Part shown: positions 44,626 through 53,222 of the stretch, piece after piece
Numbering within the stretch: the stretch's first letter is position 1
Layout of the letters: every line of letters starts with the position of its first letter
Assembly (NCBI GenBank): GCA_020692205.1
Contig: JAIMKV010000017.1
Coordinates: 1-64,000, forward strand
From: Myxosarcina sp. GA_180221_E-2-1-MAG-40_15
GTDB taxonomy: Bacteria; Cyanobacteriota; Cyanobacteriia; Cyanobacteriales; Xenococcaceae
DNA length: 64,000 bases
Direction: 5' to 3'
Program-made: the position numbers and the translations under genes
The notes under the pieces: generated by a model
The model's input: the letters and a program-made list of their open reading frames with translations, nothing else
Database searches by the model: none
What the model was told of the DNA's origin: nothing

Positions 44626-46239
44626 TTAATGAATTGCTTTTAGTTCCAATGACAAGGGATAGCGAAGTTTAATTGAGTCGGTTTCTATTGAATGTTGAGT
44701 AGAAAAATTATTTACTTCTGCTTCCATTTTTGGCTGAGAAATCGCTACAAACCTCTGCACCATTGAAGCAATAGAGCAAACTACAATTAAATGAATCAAT
44801 TCTTCGGGTTCGTAAAGCTCGACCGCAGACTGTACAAACCGATATGGTGTAGTGAGAGGAACTTGAGCCGATAGCCACGCCAATTGTAGTGCAGCTTGTT
44901 CTTGCTCATTGAATATATTGCTGGTATCTTCTCGATTAATCGCTGCGGTGAAGCAGTGTTTGATACGAGCGATTGCTAGTTCTTTATTACTAGCTGCATA
45001 ATAAGCCATATATCCTTCTACTGCTGCTAGGTAATCATGACTAAGCGCGATCGCACTGACTCTCGCCATTAAATGCTTGAGTTCGGAGTCAATTAGAGTA
45101 CCGTCGCGAGCGCCCATTAGTTCGCCATAAAGGTAGGCATGACGTTTTTGTAATGGTTGGGGCCAGTTCTCGATCCAGGCTGGTAATAAGCCAAATTTTT
45201 GCTTGGCATAGGTTTCAAGATCGCCTACAGCGCGATCGTATTTTGCCAGCATATCCTGAATGAATAAATTACCCTTTGGTATTTCATAATCTAGATTGGT
45301 TGGATTAGCATCTTCTGAACCATGCCTTCCCGCTTCAATGCCTACTTTCGCTTGTGCTTGACGCGCCCAATCACCTTCTATTTCTAGTCCAGTTAGATCG
45401 TTAAACACATTGAGAAAGCCAAAGGCAGAGGTAATCATCTTTGTGCCTTCAATACGCTTAAGATCGTCTTTAAAAAGGCTTTTAAGGCGATCAAGCAATG
45501 TGTCATCGACTTCGTTTTTACTCGCTGCTGCTGCCAAATCGGTAAGTGTAAGATCCGACCTATCGAACGGACTCTCTTTTCCCTGACGCGCCTGTTTTAG
45601 CTGTTCTACAATATTAAGAGATTGCTCTCCCCCCGTGGCTGCGCTATGTACCTGACAATAGGAACATCCATGAGCATTAGAGGTGGAATAGCCAATTGCA
45701 GACATTAGCTTCATACTGAGAAATTGCTTACCATAGGCAACGGCGGAGAAGTTATGACAGTAAACAAAAAGTTTGTAGGCTTCTTTCCAGTGATGTAAGT
45801 AAGCAAAGGTATTGGGCCAAAAACCAAAAAACTCTTTATAGAAGTGTAGAATCGGTAAGCTTTCTTCATTATCATCTCTGCTACCGTCACTTTTAGGAAT
45901 ATATTCCCGTAGGGCAAAATCTTTTGCACCTTGATGTAGTTCTTCGTTACTAAAAGTATCTAAGGCTAAATTTCCTTTACTTGTTTCCAAAAGCTTATTT
46001 AGTCTTCTAGATGTTTCTAATTTCTCTAAGTCTTCTGCACCATTGATGTGATAGTCACCAATAAAGATCTGCGGTACGGTGACGACACCACTAAAGTAAA
46101 CTGAAGCATCGGCATTACGTTGACTGGTAGTGACATTATATTCTTGATAATTCACCTTGGCGCGTTTTAGAACTGCTTTGGCACGAGCGCAGTATTGACA
46201 GTTGGATTTGCTGAATATGGTTACTGTAGGTTGAGTCAT
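44626..46239 (-). CDS. glutaredoxin-AhpD-like fusion protein
   Basis: A 537-residue protein with an N-terminal glutaredoxin domain (residues 1-85, CxxC at C14 and C17 in SNCQYC; VPQIFIGDYHING) and an AhpD/carboxymuconolactone-decarboxylase-like domain (about 125-260) with NAHGCSYCQVHS carrying C192, C195 and H198. The C-terminal half is helical and contains a second peroxidase-like region. Such a fusion could reduce peroxides or other oxidants at the expense of glutathione. A TetR-type regulator lies divergently upstream, with matching ACGTTTGA sites near each gene. Confidence 0.85.
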   Translation of the reverse strand: MTQPTVTIFSKSNCQYCARAKAVLKRAKVNYQEYNVTTSQRNADASVYFSGVVTVPQIFIGDYHINGAEDLEKLETSRRLNKLLETSKGNLALDTFSNEELHQGAKDFALREYIPKSDGSRDDNEESLPILHFYKEFFGFWPNTFAYLHHWKEAYKLFVYCHNFSAVAYGKQFLSMKLMSAIGYSTSNAHGCSYCQVHSAATGGEQSLNIVEQLKQARQGKESPFDRSDLTLTDLAAAASKNEVDDTLLDRLKSLFKDDLKRIEGTKMITSAFGFLNVFNDLTGLEIEGDWARQAQAKVGIEAGRHGSEDANPTNLDYEIPKGNLFIQDMLAKYDRAVGDLETYAKQKFGLLPAWIENWPQPLQKRHAYLYGELMGARDGTLIDSELKHLMARVSAIALSHDYLAAVEGYMAYYAASNKELAIARIKHCFTAAINREDTSNIFNEQEQAALQLAWLSAQVPLTTPYRFVQSAVELYEPEELIHLIVVCSIASMVQRFVAISQPKMEAEVNNFSTQHSIETDSIKLRYPLSLELKAIH

Positions 46240-46314
46240 AGTTGTATTTCCTTAATAAATAGTTTGCGGTTTTGAGTTGAGCTTTTACTTCTATGGTGGT
46301 GCAGGTTCATACGG

Positions 46315-46322
46315 ACGTTTGA
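46315..46322. promoter_or_regulatory. ACGTTTGA site near Grx-AhpD promoter
   Basis: An ACGTTTGA octamer lies 75 bases upstream of the Grx-AhpD start. The same octamer is part of a palindrome at 46814-46823 ahead of the TetR gene. It is a candidate operator half-site. Confidence 0.35.
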
Positions 46323-46413
46323 ATTTAGAAAAATAAAAAAAGAGATTGAAGTTCATAGTTGATTGTAAGAATGAGATTCAGTTGGGTTCGTTGCTCAAAA
46401 TTAATAATACTAA

Positions 46414-46677
46414 TTAGCCTTGAGGAGCTTCTTTATATACTGGCTGTTGTGGCTTTGACTTACGCTCTTTTTTTGACTTACATTTAATCATTAAATAAAC
46501 CGCAGGGACAAAGTATCAAGCGAGTATGGAAGAACCGCTAATTCCGCCGGCGCTCGCAATTGCCCTCCAATTCCCAACAGCCAGTAAAAGTATTTACCCA
46601 GTTTCTTGCGGGGGCGTTTTAAAAACCTTGATGAAGTTTGGGAATTGGAGTCTGTATCAGTGATCTGTTAGAAGTCA
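46414..46677 (-). pseudogene. decayed small membrane protein gene
   Basis: On the minus strand an ATG at 46677 opens a short frame (MTSNRSLIQTPIPKLHQGF, then TAA). Further pieces in the other frames read KRPRKKLGKYFYWLLGIGG, GISGSSILA, and VPAVYLMIKCKSKKERKSKP, then a stop. Together they look like a protein of about 85 residues with one or two membrane helices, broken by frameshifts and a TGA. The original function is unknown. It fills the middle of the long gap between the Grx-AhpD and TetR genes. Confidence 0.45.
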
Positions 46678-46813
46678 TGATATTTAGTTAAGTCAGTTAA
46701 ATTAAACGAACATTTTTTTAAGAGCAAAATATATTTGTTGAAATAGAATTCATGTTTATATCTAGCTTGGCGAATAAAGTAGTTATCTAAATTTGTACTT
46801 GGTTTTATTAAAA

Positions 46814-46823
46814 CAAACGTTTG
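46814..46823. promoter_or_regulatory. candidate TetR operator palindrome
   Basis: CAAACGTTTG is a perfect ten-base palindrome 119 bases upstream of the TetR start. A related ACGTTTGTTTGA lies at 46928-46939 just before the start codon. TetR family proteins commonly bind palindromes near their own gene and a divergent target. Confidence 0.4.
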
Positions 46824-46941
46824 ATAAAATATCAAGGTTATCAGAAAAAAATATTAGCAGCACAGGGTTTTTTGATACTGATATTTATCCATTTGATCTC
46901 ATATAATCTATAATCAATATAGTTCTTACGTTTGTTTGAAT

Positions 46942-47565
46942 ATGACTAATTCTGTTTCTGTTGACACTAAAGAGCAGATTCTTAATGTTGCCGAACGTTT
47001 ATTTGCCGAAAATGGTTTTGCTGGAACTTCTTTGCGAAGCGTGATTCGCGAAGCTGATGTTAATTTATCTGCGGTTCATTATCACTTTGGTTCTAAAGAA
47101 GAACTATTTCGTGCAGTTACAGCTCGAATTGCCAAACCAGTAGTTACTGGTCAATTAAAGCGTTTGGCACAATGTGAAGCCAAGAACAGTACTCCCAGTA
47201 TTGAAGCAGTTTTAGAAGCGTTTATTACTCCCCCTTTAGAAGTAATTCTCAATAGTGGCGAACGCAGCATCGACTGCGCCCGATTTATGGGGCGTTGCCG
47301 TGTTGAACCCGATCCGATTGGAAAAATTGCCGAACAGGAATTTCAGGGTAGTAAAAAAGCTTATTTAGATGCATTTGGGCGATCGCTTCCTAATTTCTCT
47401 CGTACTGAACTTACTTGGAAGTTAGATTTAGTAATTGCTACGTTACTTCGTGTGTTAACGGAGGCAAATAAACCCAACGCTTTAATTCAGAATAATTCAC
47501 CCCTAAGCATTCAAGCTACAGTATCTAAACTAGTTGCTTTTTTAGCTTCAGGATTGCGCTCTTGA
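46942..47565 (+). CDS. TetR-family transcriptional regulator
   Basis: A 207-residue regulator. The N-terminal DNA-binding domain is standard: QILNVAERLFAENGFAGTSLRSVIREADVNLSAVHYHFGSKEELF. The C-terminal ligand domain contains a Cys-Arg region (DCARFMGRCRVEP) and is all helical. ATG at 46942 is preferred over the in-frame TTG at 46936. It is divergent from the Grx-AhpD gene and likely represses or activates it. The presence of two Cys could allow redox sensing, but this is inference. Confidence 0.88.
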   Translation: MTNSVSVDTKEQILNVAERLFAENGFAGTSLRSVIREADVNLSAVHYHFGSKEELFRAVTARIAKPVVTGQLKRLAQCEAKNSTPSIEAVLEAFITPPLEVILNSGERSIDCARFMGRCRVEPDPIGKIAEQEFQGSKKAYLDAFGRSLPNFSRTELTWKLDLVIATLLRVLTEANKPNALIQNNSPLSIQATVSKLVAFLASGLRS

Positions 47566-47660
47566 TTAAAAGCAAAAATTCCTCGCTTTGACGGCTTTTG
47601 AGTAGCAACCGACACTGAGCCACGAACTTAACATTAGGGAGTAAGGCGATCGCGCTGTAT

Positions 47661-47834
47661 ATGCCAATTAAAGAAAGACAACCATTCGTGATAGGAAAAC
47701 TTAAAATAGAAATTGTTGAATCAGTTGAAACATTATCAAAGATTAATTTATTACAGTGCGAAAATCAACTCCTCCAGCAAGAAAATATTGAGCTTCAGGG
47801 TAAGGTAAAGCTGCTTCGAGTCAAGAATGATTAA
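47661..47834 (+). CDS. small coiled-coil protein (57 aa)
   Basis: An open frame from the ATG at 47661 encoding MPIKERQPFVIGKLKIEIVE and a Leu/Gln-rich helix (residues 20-52) ending KLLRVKND. It could be a short dimerising protein. A preceding 26-base stretch (GGCGATCGCGCTGTATATG and more) also occurs at 44585 after the broken coiled-coil gene, where the reading frame fails after about ten codons. No ribosome site is obvious. Confidence 0.45.
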   Translation: MPIKERQPFVIGKLKIEIVESVETLSKINLLQCENQLLQQENIELQGKVKLLRVKND

Positions 47835-48018
47835 TGTTGATTGTTGTAATCACGGTGGCGTTTTTTAGGTTTGCCTGCTAAAACTGACGTGACCTTAAAC
47901 ATAACAGACAATTTCACTAGCTGACACCAGTAAATGTGATTGCTATGGTCTGATCAACTAATATTTATTTTTTTATTCTCGATTTTATTGCTACCAACTA
48001 TTAGTAATTGAAAGCCAC

Positions 48019-48681
48019 ATGAGTATTAATACCCAGCAATTTACCTTACAAGAAGTTATTCAAAGTTGGAAAGATCGTATTGTCTGCCACCCTCCCCGCG
48101 GCGAAGGTGCAGAAGCTTATATGATCAACTCTAGTTCGGGCGATCGCGTTAAGTATATTGAAGCTAACTGTGATAGTTTGCGACACAACGCTACTAACTA
48201 CGACAGGCTGTTAATTGAAATTAAAGGCAAACATACAGGAATTTATAAAGAAGCGATTTTAAATACAATCAAGTACGAAACTACCAGAAGAGCCTTCAAA
48301 GCCCAACATGATTGGATTCATCATAGTTATCAGGAACTGATTAAACAAGTTAAAACTAATAACTTTGATCGACAAATGTTGATTAAAATTGAATGTTTGA
48401 ATAAAATGGTGGCTGGACGCGATCGCGAATTAAAACAGCTTAAGTCTGAATGTAAAGGTGGTTTACAAGAGCTACAGACGGCATATAAAAAGTTGCAGCG
48501 TGAGTATGCTAAAGAAGTAAAGCGTCGTCAGAAGCTAGGTGCAAGCAATCAAAGCTTGGGCGCTTATAAAGGACACTTCCGTAGGGCGCAAAAAAAACTT
48601 GCTGTCTTGAAAATTGAAAATAAGGACTTGCAAAAACAGGTTAACCTATTAGAATTTAAAGCTAGAAAAGCTAATTGTTAG
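48019..48681 (+). CDS. coiled-coil protein, function unknown
   Basis: A 220-residue protein that I do not recognise. The first 60 residues are globular (QFTLQEVIQSWKDRIVCHPP, then a Gly-containing turn), and the rest is a continuous charged helix with heptad character rich in Lys, Glu, Gln and Leu. A decayed paralogue lies at 44349-44562, so the family has expanded locally. The last 11 bases overlap the converging FTR1 gene. Confidence 0.65.
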   Translation: MSINTQQFTLQEVIQSWKDRIVCHPPRGEGAEAYMINSSSGDRVKYIEANCDSLRHNATNYDRLLIEIKGKHTGIYKEAILNTIKYETTRRAFKAQHDWIHHSYQELIKQVKTNNFDRQMLIKIECLNKMVAGRDRELKQLKSECKGGLQELQTAYKKLQREYAKEVKRRQKLGASNQSLGAYKGHFRRAQKKLAVLKIENKDLQKQVNLLEFKARKANC

Positions 48682-49591
48682 ATGTTGCTTGTTTCTTGTT
48701 TACAGGCAACTTAAAACCAAGACTCTGGAAATAGGCTGTGCCAACTGTTGCTAAGAAAGAGACATAAGCAACAACTTGTCCTAAATATAAAGTTTGTCGG
48801 TAGCCGAAAAGAGCCTTGAGGACAATACCAGGAAAATGCTTATCAGGTAATAAGTTTGAGCCATCCCAGACTTGAGTACCAAGGATGCAAGAGTCGCTAC
48901 TCCAGCACCAGTTATTAGCAGATAGTTGAGACAATAAAGCCAATGCAGCATCAAAGTGTTTCAGCGCGCCCATGACTAAACCACCGACAATTAACAATAA
49001 AAATACTCCCATTACCTGAAAGAAGAGACGAATATTAATTCGTACTCCCAAAGAAAACAAAGCTACGCCCATGATGGCAGCCAAAACTAAACCCGCTACT
49101 GCACCGATGGCAGGAAGCGTCCAATCCTGCTGAAATTTTGCCAGGATAAATAAGACAGTTTCAAAGCCTTCTCGCACTACAGCGATAAAAATCAACACAA
49201 ATACGGCTTTTCCCGCATTATCTTGGTTTAATGCCGAGGTAATTGCCCCTTCAACCTCTCCTTTAATTGATTTAGCCTGTTTAGTCATCCAGAGCAGCAT
49301 CCAACTCAGCATAGCGATCGCTAATAACCCAAAAATAGCTTCTAAAAATTGTTTGACTACAGGTGCATATATACCCCCAGCGGTTTCGACTCCTGCGAGC
49401 GCACCAGTCAACAGAAAGCCAACGGCGACACTAGCGATAATTCCCCCAAAAATCCCTAGATAAACCCAGCGATACAGTTGTGTTTGCCCTGCTTTTTTGA
49501 GGCAAGCCATAACGATACCGACAACTAAAGCAGCTTCAAATCCTTCTCTTAGGGTAACGATAAAAGTTGGTAATGCAGCAGTAAAATCCAT
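48671..49591 (-). CDS. FTR1/EfeU-family iron permease
   Basis: A 306-residue membrane protein with seven or so helices and the two iron-binding motifs of the family: REGFEAAL near residue 15 and REGFETVL near 140. Members import iron at the plasma membrane, usually with a ferroxidase or EfeO/EfeB partner, none of which is adjacent. A loop with Cys residues (NNWCWSSDSC) near residue 230 is unusual. ATG at 49591 is chosen over TTG at 49597. Confidence 0.92.
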   Translation of the reverse strand: MDFTAALPTFIVTLREGFEAALVVGIVMACLKKAGQTQLYRWVYLGIFGGIIASVAVGFLLTGALAGVETAGGIYAPVVKQFLEAIFGLLAIAMLSWMLLWMTKQAKSIKGEVEGAITSALNQDNAGKAVFVLIFIAVVREGFETVLFILAKFQQDWTLPAIGAVAGLVLAAIMGVALFSLGVRINIRLFFQVMGVFLLLIVGGLVMGALKHFDAALALLSQLSANNWCWSSDSCILGTQVWDGSNLLPDKHFPGIVLKALFGYRQTLYLGQVVAYVSFLATVGTAYFQSLGFKLPVNKKQATSNN

Positions 49592-49651
49592 TTTCAAGTA
49601 AGAGGTGAGTTGTTTAGAGGCAAGACATTGACATGCTTTGGGGATTAATTA

Positions 49652-50155
49652 CTAATTGATAATTAAATTCCAAAACCAGGTAACAGTAAAGAAAGCGATT
49701 GTAGCAAAACCTAAAATAATTAAGGCAAGTAATAAAATTAAGCCAACAATAAATAGACGATCCGCAAGAGTACGCGCAGCGCGATCGCTTTTTCTTAGTT
49801 CGGCAATATGAAGATGTTCTTCTAATAATTCCATATTTTTGATGTTAGCCTTCCAGCCAACATCAAACAAGTCTCCGACTACTGGAACAGTTCCTGCCAA
49901 GGAATCAATCACAATATTGCCGATCATTTTACCCACAGTTGCGCGGGGTATACCCATCCTGGCAGCTTCAACTACAATATATGCTGCTATCCCTCCAGTG
50001 AGAGTATCACCGCCTCCAGGAAGTAAACCTATAATTGGATCTAGACCAAAGCGAATTTTGGTTCCAGGTATGGGTATAGCATTGTCTAATAGCCGACTAA
50101 TGCGACGCAGGTTACTTATTTTACTAACTTGTTTAGCGGATATCGATGTTTTCAT
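49652..50155 (-). CDS. DUF4112 membrane protein
   Basis: A 167-residue protein of the DUF4112 family: LLDNAIPIPGTKIRFGLDPIIGLLPGGGDTLTGGIAAYIVVEAARMG is the usual opening, followed by GTVPVVGDLFDVGWKAN, then a C-terminal membrane helix (LFIVGLILLLALIILGF). The function is unknown. It lies downstream of the DUF1499 gene on the same strand. Confidence 0.88.
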   Translation of the reverse strand: MKTSISAKQVSKISNLRRISRLLDNAIPIPGTKIRFGLDPIIGLLPGGGDTLTGGIAAYIVVEAARMGIPRATVGKMIGNIVIDSLAGTVPVVGDLFDVGWKANIKNMELLEEHLHIAELRKSDRAARTLADRLFIVGLILLLALIILGFATIAFFTVTWFWNLIIN

Positions 50156-50263
50156 TAGGGTGCAGCAACTAATACTGTATTAGTTTAATCAACTCATAAA
50201 TACAATCCATCGATTAACAGATAGAAAAGTCTTTAAAAGAAAATTTGCATATTAGCGATCGCC

Positions 50264-50295
50264 ACTGTTGACTGTTGACTGTTGACTGTTGACTG
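50264..50295. repeat. heptanucleotide tandem repeat (CTGTTGA)4
   Basis: Four exact copies of CTGTTGA plus a partial unit lie just past the end of the DUF1499 gene (minus strand). Such seven-base tandem repeats are common between genes in filamentous cyanobacteria. Confidence 0.9.
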
Positions 50296-50297
50296 AT

Positions 50298-50753
50298 TTA
50301 AACTCCCAAATCCTGCATTGCTAATCGAATCTGTTCAATACGTCGGCGATTAACTCCTAGATCTGATTCTCCTACCCGGGAAGCAGATCTAACATGAATG
50401 ACGTTTTCAGCTTCGGGAAAATAAAATTCGACATCATCGACAAATTTAAAAATACGACTGGTAGATTCAGTGTGAATGTAATTATCAGTTTGCTCAATGA
50501 CTTCGGTACGGGGTACAACAGAAAGCACTTTTAATAAAGTTTCTTGGGCAGCAGCGCGATCGCCTTTATAAGTAATTGGTTCTATTGTATGTTCTTCATC
50601 GCCATCCTGACTGATTACACAGTTGGGAGAACTAGGACAAGACGACAAATGATCTCCACTCAATCCAACTACTGCTAAAGCAGGAGCAGAATAAATTAGG
50701 CTACTAGACAAGGTGATCATTAAACCAAGAATAATTGATAAAAAACGGGACAC
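50298..50753 (-). CDS. DUF1499 exported protein
   Basis: A 151-residue protein with a signal peptide (GTG start, hydrophobic segment to about residue 28, ALA cleavage site) and a DUF1499 domain. PSSPNCVISQ and FYFPEAENVIHVRSASRVGESDLGVNRRRIEQIR are the domain's conserved blocks. It should be exported to the periplasm or thylakoid lumen. The function is not known. Confidence 0.85.
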   Translation of the reverse strand: MSRFLSIILGLMITLSSSLIYSAPALAVVGLSGDHLSSCPSSPNCVISQDGDEEHTIEPITYKGDRAAAQETLLKVLSVVPRTEVIEQTDNYIHTESTSRIFKFVDDVEFYFPEAENVIHVRSASRVGESDLGVNRRRIEQIRLAMQDLGV

Positions 50754-50936
50754 GATAAGTCTGCTCTCTAAATAAATACTCTTTATACTATAAAGTGATT
50801 CTTAATTTTTATTGAGCTATATATCCTCAATGATGGTGTCAAACTTAAGTTGAAAAAGCTAATAGCCATGAGCTAAGCTAACATCGGAAAACAAAATGAG
50901 ATAACATTTGATGGAAATTTTTACTTTACAGAGTCT

Positions 50937-52331
50937 ATGCCCACTGGCGAAATAATTGGATTAGGAAGATCGGGAATTGCTGCTGCAAGATTACTCAACC
51001 AAGACGGTTGGCAAGTTAGTTTAGTAGACTCGGCAACAGAATTACAAATAGCGTTGCGATCTAATGGAAAACAACTACAAGCTTCACAACAACAGCTAAA
51101 CCAAGAAGGGGTTCTCGTTAAACTTGATAGCAGTATTTTAGAGGCTGAGACACCAAATCTAATTGTAGTTAGCCCCGGTGTGCCGTGGGATCTCAAGGCA
51201 CTAGAAACAGCTAGACAACAGGGTATTCAGACTATTGGTGAGATTGAATTAGCTTGGCGTTATCTAAATCGGATACCCTGGGTAGGTATTACAGGCACCA
51301 ACGGTAAAACTACGACTACAGCATTAATCGCGGCAATTTTTCAGGCTGCTGGTTTAAATGCTCCTGCCTGTGGCAATATTGGTAATGCTGCTTGTGAATT
51401 GGCTATTAAAAATTTCGCTGCCGTTGGCGATCGCAGTTTTGACTGGATTATTGCGGAATTAAGTAGTTATCAAATTGAATCTTCAGTGGAATTAGCCCCA
51501 AAAATTGGGATCTGGACTACTTTTACTCCAGATCATCTTAATCGGCATCAAACCTTAGAAAACTATTATCAAATCAAAGCTTCTCTTCTGCGACGTTGCC
51601 GGCAAAAAATTATTAATGGCGATGATCGCTACCTCCAACAAACAGGATTAGCATTGGGTACAGATGTTATTTGGACGAGTGTTAAAGGTAAAAATAGCTT
51701 TGGAGATGATCGCCTGGTCGAAGTTTATCTTGAAGATGGTTGGGTTGTCGCTTTTGGCGAACTTATTGCCCCTGTAAATCTCTTTAAAATGCCTGGGCAA
51801 CATAATCTCCAAAATCTTTTGGTAGCCGTAGCAGCAGCCAAATTAGCTGGAATTGAAAAAACAGCGATCGCTCAAGCCATAACCTCTTTCCCTGGAGTAG
51901 AACATCGTCTAGAATACGTCTGCACTCATCAGGGAATCAAATTTATTAATGATAGTAAAGCTACTAATTACGATGCAGCCGAAGTGGGGTTAAACTCCGT
52001 CGAAGCACCCGTAATTTTAATTGCAGGTGGACAAGCCAAAGTAGGGGAGGATCTAGCTTGGATCGATACTATCAAAGCTCAAGCTGCGGCTGTTTTATTA
52101 ATCGGTGAAGCTGCACCAATGTTTGCTCAAAGATTAAGCGATCGCGGGTTAGATAACTATCAAATTGTTGAAACTATGGATAAAGCAGTAGCTCAAAGTT
52201 TACAGTTAGCTCAAAAGTATCAGGCAAAAGTAGTCTTGCTTTCCCCCGCCTGTGCCAGTTTTGATCAATATCTCAGTTTTGAGGCGCGGGGCGATCATTT
52301 TAAACAGCTATGTTTGGCGATTAAGGATTAA
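50937..52331 (+). CDS. murD: UDP-N-acetylmuramoylalanine-D-glutamate ligase MurD
   Basis: A 464-residue MurD, which adds D-Glu to UDP-MurNAc-Ala in the cytoplasm. It has the N-terminal UDP-binding Rossmann part ([18 protein letters not shown]), the ATP loop [12 protein letters not shown] near residue 120, the metal and substrate blocks [14 protein letters not shown] and [17 protein letters not shown], and a normal C-terminus. The last 38 codons plus one base are repeated at 54459-54573 with three mismatches, so this 3' end appears to have served as an integration or recombination site. Confidence 0.97.
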   Translation: MPTGEIIGLGRSGIAAARLLNQDGWQVSLVDSATELQIALRSNGKQLQASQQQLNQEGVLVKLDSSILEAETPNLIVVSPGVPWDLKALETARQQGIQTIGEIELAWRYLNRIPWVGITGTNGKTTTTALIAAIFQAAGLNAPACGNIGNAACELAIKNFAAVGDRSFDWIIAELSSYQIESSVELAPKIGIWTTFTPDHLNRHQTLENYYQIKASLLRRCRQKIINGDDRYLQQTGLALGTDVIWTSVKGKNSFGDDRLVEVYLEDGWVVAFGELIAPVNLFKMPGQHNLQNLLVAVAAAKLAGIEKTAIAQAITSFPGVEHRLEYVCTHQGIKFINDSKATNYDAAEVGLNSVEAPVILIAGGQAKVGEDLAWIDTIKAQAAAVLLIGEAAPMFAQRLSDRGLDNYQIVETMDKAVAQSLQLAQKYQAKVVLLSPACASFDQYLSFEARGDHFKQLCLAIKD

Positions 52332-52332
52332 C
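52218..52332 (+). repeat. left copy of 115-base murD-tail direct repeat
   Basis: This is the end of murD, from codon 428 to one base past the stop. The same 115 bases, with three differences, occur at 54459-54573. Outside these limits the two sites show no further likeness, so the boundaries are sharp on both sides. Confidence 0.95.
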
Positions 52333-52427
52333 AATTTATAGAACAAGTAGAGCAAAGAGATCGTTTTATGAATCTATCCAACTAATATTTTTTTATAGTT
52401 TTAAGCGGTTTAGAATTACCAAAAGTT

Positions 52428-52976
52428 TCAATGAACAATATGACCAATTTTAGGAACATCTGCATTGCTAGCTTCTTTCTCATTCAAGTGAGTAAATAAG
52501 CCTTTGCTAACTACTAAACGCGCACTATTAGGCAAAGATCCATAAATTAATGCACTTGGAATTGAATTATTAATAATTCCCAAACGTAGTTTTTTAATAT
52601 TTTTAGCTAAACAGATTTGTTTAATTAACTCTGCTGTTTCAGGACTCAAATTGGTTAATTCAGATAAGGAAATCCAGCGCGTTTGATAAAACCATTGCTG
52701 ACTTAAATCTATAAACCAAGGTGAAGTAGAAAAAACAGCTAAATTAAAAATTAGAGTAATACTAGCAAAAATAATCAGATTAATTTCTGGATTTTTGTGA
52801 TTAAAAATAAGTAATGCGGCTAAACCAAAAAGTAGTAGTGTTTTTTTTACCAAGCTTAAAGCAATACTATGAGTCAAAGCTAATTTATGCTTTATTTCCT
52901 CCATTTTTTTGATAATCATTTTGAAATTATCTTCTGGTAGTTTTTTAAAACTACAATTACAAATATTGTTATTCAT
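52428..52976 (-). pseudogene. truncated M48 peptidase (membrane anchor and start of catalytic domain)
   Basis: A 182-residue remnant of an M48/HtpX-type metalloprotease. From the ATG at 52976 it has two hydrophobic helices (about residues 45-85) and then the usual pre-catalytic run LRLGIINNSIPSALIYGSL and LVVSKGLFTHLNEKEASN. Where HELGHIVHWDF should follow, it reads PKIGHIVH and stops, so His-Glu is lost and the remaining 100 or more residues are missing. A TTG at 53030 could extend the start. It is not expected to be an active protease. It sits between the two murD-tail repeats. Confidence 0.75.
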
Positions 52977-53222
52977 AATTTTTTGAAATATTTTGTGTTT
53001 TTCTTGAGATATATAAATTAAGCTATTCAAGTTCTAATACAGTTATATCAACTTATTTTAAATAATAGTGTGATCGTCAGTTTTTATACTTAAATTTTTC
53101 TAAATAATCAAAATTTATAAGACTTTATAGAAGTGGACAAAATTATAAACAGGTGATTTAAATCATACTTTTGCAATACAGAGGTATTTACTATGAACAC
53201 ATAAACTTATCTGAATCAATCA

